Shown: positions 8,137-14,622 of the stretch, one piece after another
How positions within the stretch are numbered: the first letter of the stretch is position 1
How the letters are laid out: every line of letters begins with the position of its first letter
Assembly (NCBI GenBank): GCA_027620575.1
Contig: JAQCDT010000016.1
Span: forward strand, 1 to 14,622
Length of the DNA stretch: 14,622 nt
Direction of reading: 5' to 3'
Origin: Verrucomicrobiota bacterium
Lineage (GTDB): Bacteria > Verrucomicrobiota > Verrucomicrobiia > Opitutales > Coraliomargaritaceae
Translations under genes and position numbers: made by a program
The notes under the pieces: model-generated
Told to the model about the DNA's origin: nothing
What the model saw: only the letters and a program-made list of their open reading frames with translations
Databases searched by the model: none

Positions 8137-9551
8137 TCCCAAGGCATCTTTTTATCGACAGTCGGGTGCTTCCAAACTTCAAAGGGATGAAAAATCTTAC
8201 CCGGATTAAGAATTCCCTTAGGGTCTAAGGCCTGCTTGACCGCTTGCATAGCCTTAATCGCCTCTTTAGAATGCTGAAGCTTCATGAACGGAACCTTCGC
8301 AAGACCAATTCCGTGCTCTCCAGTAATCGACCCTCCCAAGGAGACTACAAACTTCATCAATTTCAAAATCCCTTTTTCTGCTCTTTTGCGTTCACTGGCA
8401 CTTGAGCGATTGTACATAATATGCACATGCAAATTACCGTCGCCAGCATGACCAAATGTCGGTGTTGCTAAGCCGATCTCTTTTTTCAACTGCAAGGTAT
8501 AACGAATAAGCTCATACTGTCGCTCTATTGGCACGACAACATCTTCATTCAATTTGGTATCGGCAATTGAGTACATTGCCTGTGAACAAAGTCGCCGTAC
8601 TTTCAAAATTGCCTCCGAAGCTTTTTCTGTTTTTGCCTCAACACAATCTAAGGCGGTTTTTTTCGTAATCTCTAAAAGAGATTTCTTTTGCTGACGTAAC
8701 TGATCTGATGAGCCGTCTAGTTCAATTATCAAAATTGACACACTCGATGCCCCCTTGAAGATTGGACGACCCGTCAACTGCTCAGCACAATCCACCGACT
8801 GACGATCTAAAAATTCACACATTGAGGGTAAAAGACCCGATTTCAATAAACGAGTCACACACGCTAAAGCTGATTGTTCACTTTTAAAGGCAAACATGCC
8901 CATCCAGCGTTTTTCTGGAAGGGGTATCAGTTTTAAATGTGCCTTAGTCACGATTCCAAGTGTGCCTTCTGATCCAATCCATAAATCTCGCAGATTTAAA
9001 CCCGACACAAATTTTTTCAAAGGTAAGCCCCACTCAACAAACGCACCATTCGCTAAATAGCCCTCGAGGCCCAACACGTAATCTCGAGTCACACCATACT
9101 TCACACAATGCATTCCGCCGGCGTTACAGGCAATATTCCCCCCAATCGTAGAATACTTTTTTGAAGAAGGGTCTGGGGGATAAAATAAACCGTATCGGGC
9201 CATCTTTGTTTGCAAAGCTTCTGTTAAGACACCTGGCTCTACTGTGACAATTTTTGAAAATGGGTTGAGTTTAATCGACTTCAATAAAGAAAGATCGAGA
9301 ACCCATCCTTGACAAACAGGTACTGCTGAACCCGTAGCCGATGAACCAGCCCCTCGTGCCGTCACTGGTATACCGTATTCATTGGCGAGTTTTAATACCA
9401 CGCCGACCTCTGCTCCCTTTTGCACTTGAATAACCGCATCAGGTACAAAAGAAATTCTAAGATTATCTACCGAAGCCTGTTCTCGGGCACCAAGGTCAGT
9501 CAAGACCCGCCCAGGTAACTTACGTTTCAATTGCCCTAAGGCGCGTTTCAT
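8130..9551 (-). CDS. FAD-linked oxidase, GlcD/D-lactate dehydrogenase type
   Basis: A flavoprotein of the vanillyl-alcohol oxidase superfamily that oxidises a 2-hydroxy acid such as glycolate or D-lactate; the exact substrate cannot be read from sequence. With the ATG at 9551 it has 473 residues. The FAD-binding domain spans about 35-210, with TARGAGSSATGSAV (64-77), the P-loop-like YPPDPSSKKYSTIGGN (124-139) and SEGTLGIVTKA (194-204). The C-terminal FAD-oxidase domain has NEDVVVP (335-341), the HAGDGNLHVH signature (368-377), GEHGIG (411-416) and DPKGILNPGKI (443-453). An in-frame ATG at 9608 would add 19 residues. The inner start was preferred because family members normally begin near KRALGQLKRKLPGRVLTD, but this is not certain. 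No iron-sulfur GlcF-like partner is adjacent. It converges on hemA with a 7-base overlap. Confidence 0.9.
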   Translation of the reverse strand: MKRALGQLKRKLPGRVLTDLGAREQASVDNLRISFVPDAVIQVQKGAEVGVVLKLANEYGIPVTARGAGSSATGSAVPVCQGWVLDLSLLKSIKLNPFSKIVTVEPGVLTEALQTKMARYGLFYPPDPSSKKYSTIGGNIACNAGGMHCVKYGVTRDYVLGLEGYLANGAFVEWGLPLKKFVSGLNLRDLWIGSEGTLGIVTKAHLKLIPLPEKRWMGMFAFKSEQSALACVTRLLKSGLLPSMCEFLDRQSVDCAEQLTGRPIFKGASSVSILIIELDGSSDQLRQQKKSLLEITKKTALDCVEAKTEKASEAILKVRRLCSQAMYSIADTKLNEDVVVPIERQYELIRYTLQLKKEIGLATPTFGHAGDGNLHVHIMYNRSSASERKRAEKGILKLMKFVVSLGGSITGEHGIGLAKVPFMKLQHSKEAIKAMQAVKQALDPKGILNPGKIFHPFEVWKHPTVDKKMPWDH

Positions 9552-9626
9552 TTTCGCTTCTGATATTTTTTGATTCACTCTAGATATATAACAATGCCCA
9601 AATCTCATAGAGGCAAATCCAATTGT

Positions 9627-9637
9627 AAAAAAAAAAA
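9627..9637. repeat. A11 homopolymer in the divergent GlcD-like/ychF gap
   Basis: Eleven adenines in a row on the plus strand between two divergent start regions. It lies about 57 bases before the ychF ATG, where it could act as an UP-like A-tract or cause slipped-strand length change. No clear promoter hexamers were identified on either side. Confidence 0.5.
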
Positions 9638-9694
9638 GATTAATAAAGTTTTAGCATTGCCCTAAAGAAAGTCCTACTCATTTTAAATTTTATT

Positions 9695-10798
9695 ATGTTA
9701 CAAGCAGGTATAGTCGGACTTCCCAACGTAGGTAAAAGCACTCTTTTTAACGCACTGACTCGTTCACGAAAGGCGGAATCAGCAAACTACCCATTTTGCA
9801 CAATTGACCCAAATGTAGGTGTTGTTCAGGTACCTGATGCTCGTTTAGAGCCCCTAAAAGAAATTGCAAATACCACGACTGTCATACCTGCTGCTATTGA
9901 ATTTGTGGACATTGCAGGTCTGGTACAAGGAGCGAGTAAAGGTGAAGGCTTAGGCAATAAATTCCTCGCTAACATACGAGAGGTGGATGCGATTGTGCAT
10001 GTTGTACGCTGTTTTGAAGATGATGATATTATTCACAACATGGGCTCTATTGATCCATTGAGAGACATCGATATCATCCATACTGAACTTGTTCTATCCG
10101 ATATCAGTTCACTTGAATCACAAAAAGAGAAGCTCGTTAAAAAATCCCGAAGTGGCGATAAAGAAGCCATTGAATCCATCGAGTTAATTGAACGCCTTTT
10201 GCCACACCTCAATGAAAACAAACCGGCAATTACACTTTCTATGAATGAGGACGAATTCATTGTACTGAAGCGTCTCTGCCTACTCTCTGCCAAGAAAGTA
10301 TTGTATGCGTGTAATGTTTCAGAAGATGACCTAGCGGATCCTAGCAAAAATCCTTATGTGAAAAAGGTAGAACAATTTGCCCAAGAAAATCACAATGCTG
10401 AGACCTGCGTGATCTCAGCGTCCGTTGAATCTGAGCTAATCGATTTTGATGAAACAGAAGCTAAAGAATTTCTTGAATCTCTTGGAGTTTCCGATTCAGG
10501 TGTTTCACTTCTTATTCGATCTACGTATAAACTTTTAGGACTGGCCTCTTATTTTACCGCTGGAGAAAAAGAAGTTCGTGCTTGGACTTTTAAAATTGGC
10601 ATGAAAGCACCTCAATGTGCGGGTGTGATTCATACCGATTTTGAACATGGGTTTATCAAAGCTGAAGTCGTATCCTATGATGACCTGATCGAAGCTGGTA
10701 GTGTGCTTCACGCAAAAGAAGCAGGTAAATATCGCTTAGAAGGCAAAGAGTACGTGTTTCAAGATGGTGATGTAACCCTTTTCCGCTTCAATAATTAA
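9695..10798 (+). CDS. ychF: Redox-regulated ATPase YchF (Obg-family)
   Basis: Cytosolic P-loop NTPase of the TRAFAC/Obg group, almost universal; family members bind ATP rather than GTP and associate with ribosomes. It has 367 residues, the normal length. The Walker A/G1 motif is GLPNVGKST (8-16). NYPFCTIDPNVGVVQVPD (31-48) covers switch I, DIAGLVQGASKGEGLGNKF (72-90) includes G3, and VDAIVHVVRCF follows (97-107). The usual GTPase NKxD motif is replaced (YACNVSEDDL), as in true YchF proteins. A coiled-coil helical insert (about 130-200) and a C-terminal TGS domain (about 281-364, VRAWTFKIG ... DGDVTLFRFNN) are complete. The ATG at 9695 follows TTTTAAATTTTATT with no Shine-Dalgarno. It is divergent from the GlcD-like gene and 78 bases ahead of the lipoprotein gene. 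Confidence 0.97.
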   Translation: MLQAGIVGLPNVGKSTLFNALTRSRKAESANYPFCTIDPNVGVVQVPDARLEPLKEIANTTTVIPAAIEFVDIAGLVQGASKGEGLGNKFLANIREVDAIVHVVRCFEDDDIIHNMGSIDPLRDIDIIHTELVLSDISSLESQKEKLVKKSRSGDKEAIESIELIERLLPHLNENKPAITLSMNEDEFIVLKRLCLLSAKKVLYACNVSEDDLADPSKNPYVKKVEQFAQENHNAETCVISASVESELIDFDETEAKEFLESLGVSDSGVSLLIRSTYKLLGLASYFTAGEKEVRAWTFKIGMKAPQCAGVIHTDFEHGFIKAEVVSYDDLIEAGSVLHAKEAGKYRLEGKEYVFQDGDVTLFRFNN

Positions 10799-10800
10799 TA

Positions 10801-10845
10801 AGGTTTTACTCGGCACTGAAAAAAACCTAGTGTCAATGATTTGAC
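10801..10845 (+). repeat. Overlapping small inverted repeats between ychF and the lipoprotein gene
   Basis: Three short complementary pairs lie close together: AGGTTTT (10801-10807) with AAAACCT (10822-10828); GGCACT (10812-10817) with AGTGTC (10829-10834, one G-T pair); and GTCAA (10832-10836) with TTGAC (10841-10845) around a 4-base centre. The first two cannot form together as a simple hairpin, so they would be alternatives. No T-run follows, so a terminator is not supported. The compact third repeat could be an operator. Confidence 0.3.
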
Positions 10846-10876
10846 GAATCTAATTATTTTATCTCATTCAAATACT

Positions 10877-11503
10877 ATGTTTTCAGAAAAGCAGCCATAT
10901 ATATTAACGAATATTTCACTCATAGGACTTTTAGTCATAGGATTAGTTCTACTAAGTGCTTGTGAGCAACAGGCTGCTGAGAGCTACACCATACCGAAAG
11001 AAAAGAGCACCGTTGCAACGACTTCTCAATCAGAAGAACCCAAAATGCAAGTTTTGCCAGGCATGCAATCCTTTGCTGATTCGGCTTCTGGTATCTCTTA
11101 CCAAACTCCCGACAGTTGGACAGAATTCCCACCCTCCTCAATCCGTAAAGCAAACTTCAAAATAGATAATGCATCAGGAACCGCTGAAGTTTCCGTTACT
11201 GTTTTTCCTGGTGATGTTGGAGGAACCTTGGCAAACATCAATCGCTGGAGGCAACAAATTAGCTTGAGCCCGATTGATCAAGCATCACTCAAAGAAAATA
11301 TTTCCCCTATAATCATTTCAAACCATCAAGGCTATTTCACAAAACTTGAAGGTAATACAGAATCAATTCTTGGTGGCATTCTTCCTTTTCATGGATCAAC
11401 GTGGTTCATCAAAATGCAGGGCGATATTTTAGTCATTGAAGAAGAAGTGGATACCTTTAAAAGCTTTCTGTCTAGTATCCGCATTGAAGACAACCATCAT
11501 TAA
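10877..11503 (+). CDS. Predicted lipoprotein of unknown function, ahead of resB
   Basis: A 208-residue protein I cannot assign to a named family. The N-terminus has a hydrophobic stretch (about 12-28) ending in a lipobox, LLSAC, with the lipidated Cys at residue 29, so it should be exported and anchored to a membrane. A low-complexity linker (30-65) leads to a compact domain (about 70-203) with ISYQTPDSWTEFPPSSIRKANF, EVSVTVFPGDVGGTLANINRWR, NHQGYFTKLEG and a final helix ending FKSFLSSIR. I recall similar unnamed proteins beside resB/ccsA in Verrucomicrobia and Planctomycetes, but this was not searched. The ATG at 10877 was chosen over a TTG at 10841, which adds 12 residues before the signal peptide. 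Its stop is 3 bases before resB, so co-transcription and a role near cytochrome c maturation are inferred. Confidence 0.85.
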   Translation: MFSEKQPYILTNISLIGLLVIGLVLLSACEQQAAESYTIPKEKSTVATTSQSEEPKMQVLPGMQSFADSASGISYQTPDSWTEFPPSSIRKANFKIDNASGTAEVSVTVFPGDVGGTLANINRWRQQISLSPIDQASLKENISPIIISNHQGYFTKLEGNTESILGGILPFHGSTWFIKMQGDILVIEEEVDTFKSFLSSIRIEDNHH

Positions 11504-11506
11504 TCA

Positions 11507-12697
11507 ATGCACACTTTACTCAAATTCTTTAGTTCCTTACGGCTGACAGTCGTCCTGCTTACTCTGTCACTGGTGCTCATATTTTTCGGCACCTTAGATC
11601 AAGTGGAATACGGCATCTGGGAAACCCAAAAACGCTACTTCGAGAGTTTTCTTGTCGTATGGTCTTACCCACTTCAAGCCCCTGCAGGAGCTAGTTTGCA
11701 ATGGCTTAAGATTCCCCTTCCTGGGGGTTATCTACTGGGTGGATTTCTTCTAATCAATCTACTCGCTGCTCATGCCACTCGCTTTAAACTAACCTGGAAA
11801 AAAAGTGGCTTATTTTGTATTCATTTCGGACTGATCCTTCTACTGATCAGTGAACTATTAACCGATATCGTTTCCGAAGAAAGCCAAATGGCGATTGATG
11901 AGGGTGGACAAGCGAACTATTCCGAAACGGTTCTTGAGAATGAGCTCGTCTTTATCGATCGTTCGCAAAGTGATTTGGATACCGTCCACACTATACCAAC
12001 TACTTTACTTGAGAAAGGGAAACGTATTGCGATTCCTGATTCTGATTTAAGTGTTAGAGCCATTCAATATTATCCTAATGCAAAAATTGCACGTGCCCCT
12101 GAGGCCTCTGAAGCGAGTGCCCTAAATCGTACAATTGCAAATCGAGGTATTGTCGAAAGAATCGATCTGCAAGTATTTGAGCAGCCGATGGATTACTCTC
12201 AGGATTCTATAGATACTGCCACCGCATTTATTGAAATTTTTGATGCGTCTGATACGTCTCTAGGCATCTGGCTGGTCTCGAATGTTATTGATGAACGCTT
12301 TCCTCCTCAAACAATTCAAACGGATTCGAAAAGCTTAGAAATCGCACTACGATTCAAACGCACTTACCACCCCTTTACCGTAGAACTTTTAGATTTTACT
12401 CACGAAAAATATCCAGGCACCGAAATCCCTTACAATTTTTCTAGTGAAGTTTTTGTAAATGACTTAAATCAAAATAAGAAACAAAAAGCTTTGATTTATA
12501 TGAACCACCCTCTCCGCTATGGAGGCTTAACCTTTTATCAAGCATCCTTTGCCAACGAAGATACCACCTCGATTCTTCAGGTGGTGAAAAATCCAGGTTG
12601 GCTTCTCCCTTACATCAGTGTCTTGCTCATGGGTTTAGGTATGTGTTTTCAATTCGGTATGCACTTTATAAAATTTTTACGAAAGGCTAAACATTAA
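11507..12697 (+). CDS. resB: Cytochrome c biogenesis protein ResB (Ccs1)
   Basis: Membrane partner of CcsA in System II cytochrome c maturation, which exports heme and attaches it to apocytochromes outside the cytoplasmic membrane. It has 396 residues. SSLRLTVVLLTLSLVLIFFGTL (9-30) forms the first membrane segment and is followed by DQVEYGIWETQKRYFES. Further segments lie at about 73-90 (LLGGFLLINLLAAHA, His89) and 101-118 (FCIHFGLILLLIS, His106). A large soluble domain at about 119-365 begins with SEESQMAIDEGG and ends near MNHPLRYGGLTFYQASF. The fourth segment is about 368-390, followed by a basic tail. Membrane histidines are the expected type of heme ligand in this family. The stop lies 6 bases before the ccsA start, a typical ResB/CcsA operon. 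No thioredoxin-like resA is next to it here. Confidence 0.93.
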   Translation: MHTLLKFFSSLRLTVVLLTLSLVLIFFGTLDQVEYGIWETQKRYFESFLVVWSYPLQAPAGASLQWLKIPLPGGYLLGGFLLINLLAAHATRFKLTWKKSGLFCIHFGLILLLISELLTDIVSEESQMAIDEGGQANYSETVLENELVFIDRSQSDLDTVHTIPTTLLEKGKRIAIPDSDLSVRAIQYYPNAKIARAPEASEASALNRTIANRGIVERIDLQVFEQPMDYSQDSIDTATAFIEIFDASDTSLGIWLVSNVIDERFPPQTIQTDSKSLEIALRFKRTYHPFTVELLDFTHEKYPGTEIPYNFSSEVFVNDLNQNKKQKALIYMNHPLRYGGLTFYQASFANEDTTSILQVVKNPGWLLPYISVLLMGLGMCFQFGMHFIKFLRKAKH

Positions 12698-12703
12698 TTA
12701 CAA

Positions 12704-14569
12704 ATGAAAATATTCATTTACATATTAGTCGCCTTGGTGACCATAAGCACGATTTTTCGTCAGTTTTCAGCTGAACAAATAGAATCTGAATATGATAAAC
12801 AAGGCTTTTCTGAGCTTCCAGTGCAAGTTGGAGGTCGAATCAAGCCACTTGATTCAGTCGCACGAAATACACTGCTCATTCTTTCGGGTAGACAAACCGT
12901 CATTGCTCCGGATGGCTCAAAACTATCGGCTATTGAATGGTTTATTGATCTCTGTATGCGTCCTGAAATCGCCGATACGTATCGAGTTTTTAAAATTGAA
13001 TTTCCCGATGAACTGGGCTTAGACGGCCTTGCTGAAAAATCGAAACGCTACTTTTCATTTAACGATTTGCAGCCCTATTTTGCTGAAATTCAAACTGTGT
13101 ATCAAAACATAGAGCCACAAAAACGCACCGCTTATGAACGACAAATTGCTGAAATCTATAATGGTTTAATCCTCTACAACAACACACTACAGTCGTTACA
13201 CCCTACAGGAAATAGCGAACGTCTAGATCGCTTGATTGATGAGTACCAAAGCTATGAAACACTTATTGCCACAGGATTAAAAGCTTTGAAAAATCAGCAA
13301 GCGGGCGAAGCTTACGATGAGAATGCACTCAATGCTTTTATTGCCTATGCAGATAGTTATTTAAAACTCTCACAAACGGCTCGTCTAAGAATCATACCTC
13401 CTCAACAAAATAACCAAGCCGAATTTTTATCTGACTGGAAAAATGTTGGTCTTGAATTACTCGATGCGATTAAAGGGAGTCCACTCAGCCCATCGATCAA
13501 GCAATATGCACAACTGACCATGGCTTATCGCTCCAATGATACAGAAACCTTCAATCAAGGTGTCGCCACGCTTAAAGCAACTTTCAAACAAGAGTATCCT
13601 AAAGCCTACTCTCGATCACAATTCGAACGATGGTTTAACGGCTTCAAGCCTTTTGCCCTGTCGATTCAGCTCTATATTTTTGCATTTATACTGCTCCTTA
13701 TTTCATGGCTCAAGTGGACCACGCCACTCAACCATTCTGCATTCTGGATTATTTTGATAACATTTTTAATTCATACCTTTGGCTTAGTCGCACGAATGTA
13801 CATCCAAGGGAGACCCCCAGTGACTAATTTATATTCGTCCGCCGTCTTTGTCGGTTGGGGTGCGGTCTTACTGGGTATTGTTATTGAACGCTTTTATAAA
13901 AATGGCATTGGAGGAGCGATGGCTTCGATCGTTGGCTTTGCTACATTGATCATTGCTCACCATTTAGCCATGACCGGCGACACACTCGAGATGATGCGTG
14001 CGGTGCTTGATTCAAACTTTTGGTTAGCCACTCATGTTGTCATCATCACCCTAGGCTATTCTGCGATGTTCTTAGCTGGTGCACTTGCGATTGCTTTTAT
14101 TTGTATGGGGCTCTTTTCCAAAAACTTCAGCAAAGAAGATGCACGCTCGCTCACCCATATGGTCTATGGTATCACTTGCTTTGCTGCCTTGTTCAGCCTT
14201 GTCGGCACCATATTGGGCGGCATATGGGCTGACCAATCTTGGGGACGCTTTTGGGGCTGGGATCCTAAGGAAAATGGTGCACTTATGATCGTCATCATGG
14301 GTGCGATTGTCCTCCACGCTCGCTGGGGTGGGATTTGTAAAGAACGGGGCATTATGAATTTAGCCATTTGTGGGAACATTATCACTGCGTGGTCTTGGTT
14401 TGGCACCAATTTACTCGGTGTCGGTCTCCATTCTTACGGCTTCACTGATAGCGGATTTTTTGCGATGCTTCTCTTTATCCTCAGCCAATTATGGTTTATC
14501 GGAATGAGCTTTATACCTTGGTCATTTTGGAGAAGTGCTTATGGACGCAATCAATTAGCTAAAAGCTAG
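12704..14569 (+). CDS. ccsA: Cytochrome c biogenesis protein CcsA (ResC type) with long N-terminal domain
   Basis: Heme-handling subunit of the System II cytochrome c synthase. It has 621 residues, about twice a minimal CcsA. A single hydrophobic segment at 3-19 leads into an extracytoplasmic region of about 290 residues (20-312) that opens with LPVQVGGRIKPLDSVARNTL (38-57) and is mostly helical and charged. The CcsA core, with about eight membrane segments, follows from about 315. It contains RPPVTNLYSSAVFVGWG (370-386), His444 in LATHVVIITLGYSAMF, the WWD heme motif WADQSWGRFWGWDPKENGAL (508-527), and His576 in GVGLHSYGF. The histidines match the positions of the external heme ligands in the family. 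It is the last gene of the lipoprotein-resB-ccsA unit. The N-terminal domain is not fused ResB, because resB is separate. No Shine-Dalgarno is seen (CATTAATTACAA before the ATG). Confidence 0.94.
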   Translation: MKIFIYILVALVTISTIFRQFSAEQIESEYDKQGFSELPVQVGGRIKPLDSVARNTLLILSGRQTVIAPDGSKLSAIEWFIDLCMRPEIADTYRVFKIEFPDELGLDGLAEKSKRYFSFNDLQPYFAEIQTVYQNIEPQKRTAYERQIAEIYNGLILYNNTLQSLHPTGNSERLDRLIDEYQSYETLIATGLKALKNQQAGEAYDENALNAFIAYADSYLKLSQTARLRIIPPQQNNQAEFLSDWKNVGLELLDAIKGSPLSPSIKQYAQLTMAYRSNDTETFNQGVATLKATFKQEYPKAYSRSQFERWFNGFKPFALSIQLYIFAFILLLISWLKWTTPLNHSAFWIILITFLIHTFGLVARMYIQGRPPVTNLYSSAVFVGWGAVLLGIVIERFYKNGIGGAMASIVGFATLIIAHHLAMTGDTLEMMRAVLDSNFWLATHVVIITLGYSAMFLAGALAIAFICMGLFSKNFSKEDARSLTHMVYGITCFAALFSLVGTILGGIWADQSWGRFWGWDPKENGALMIVIMGAIVLHARWGGICKERGIMNLAICGNIITAWSWFGTNLLGVGLHSYGFTDSGFFAMLLFILSQLWFIGMSFIPWSFWRSAYGRNQLAKS

Positions 14570-14590
14570 TCATTTGATTGCACCTCACCC

Positions 14591-14622
14591 ATGAGGATGG
14601 GCTTGGGAATAGACGTCCTTTA
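14591..14622 (+). CDS. N-terminal fragment, possible DUF1343/NamZ-like protein
   Basis: Ten codons are visible before the window ends, reading MRMGLGIDVL. Proteins of the DUF1343 family, which includes the exo-muramidase NamZ, commonly begin with a very similar segment (GIDVL followed by a stretch ending in KRVGL and TN). That makes this the most likely start of a peptidoglycan-recycling enzyme. The evidence is short and rests on recalled family appearance. An alternative start is the ATG at 14597. A CCCAT/ATGGG hairpin (14588-14601) spans both starts. The gene is 21 bases after the ccsA stop, in the same direction. Confidence 0.4.
   Translation, partial: MRMGLGIDVL

Noticed and set aside
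8090..8200. Frameshift explaining the short HemA
   Set aside because: The other frames past 8136 gave no recognisable dimerisation-domain sequence, and the opposite strand is a well-supported oxidase coding region running to its own stop.
9552..9608. N-terminal extension of the GlcD-like oxidase from the ATG at 9608
   Set aside because: The 19 extra residues precede the usual family start and include no motif. Kept only as an alternative start.
10801..10834. Rho-independent terminator after ychF
   Set aside because: The possible stems are weak, are alternatives to one another, and are not followed by a run of T.
14072..14409. Minus-strand open frames opposite the 3' part of ccsA
   Set aside because: They are shadows of the WWD and histidine region of CcsA, with no independent support.
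1..14622. Mobile elements, CRISPR arrays, tRNA or rRNA genes, defence systems
   Set aside because: No direct-repeat arrays, transposase or integrase motifs, tRNA-like cloverleafs or defence-type proteins were seen. The window is filled with housekeeping and pathway genes.

Overview
The window is an ordinary, gene-dense chromosomal segment, AT-rich by eye, from a Gram-negative bacterium. The best guess is the Verrucomicrobiota (Opitutae/Puniceicoccales-like). The reasons are a System II (ResB/CcsA) cytochrome c maturation operon with a long extracytoplasmic N-terminal extension on CcsA, a ResB of the form I associate with that phylum, GlnS and GltX side by side, and starts that mostly lack a Shine-Dalgarno sequence. 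This placement rests on recalled family resemblance, not on a search. No RNA gene, insertion sequence, CRISPR array, phage gene or broken gene was seen. No stretch longer than 300 bases lacks a gene; the longest non-coding gaps are about 140 bases.

Left part, minus strand (1-4948): a tight co-directional run, read right to left, of gmd, fcl, gltX and glnS. The last gene runs off the left edge. Gmd and Fcl convert GDP-mannose to GDP-L-fucose, a donor for surface glycans. GltX and GlnS charge tRNA-Glu and tRNA-Gln. Gaps are 8, 17 and 31 bases.

Middle (5091-9551): divergent from gmd are hemH (ferrochelatase with a six-cysteine segment), a CcsA/HemX-family membrane protein without the tryptophan-rich heme motif, and hemA (glutamyl-tRNA reductase, unusually short at its C-terminus). 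The HemX-like gene and hemA overlap as ATGA. A GlcD-type flavin oxidase gene runs against hemA and overlaps its end by 7 bases.

Right part, plus strand (9695-14622): ychF, then a predicted lipoprotein of unknown function, resB and ccsA, packed with 3- and 6-base gaps. At the right edge the first ten codons of a further gene look like the N-terminus of a DUF1343 (NamZ-like) protein.

The linking theme is heme. GltX makes the Glu-tRNA that HemA reduces at the start of tetrapyrrole synthesis, HemH inserts iron at the end, and ResB/CcsA deliver heme to c-type cytochromes outside the membrane. Nothing here is clearly a new system. The most promising under-described parts are the lipoprotein ahead of resB, the HemX-like partner of the short HemA, and the N-terminal domain of CcsA.
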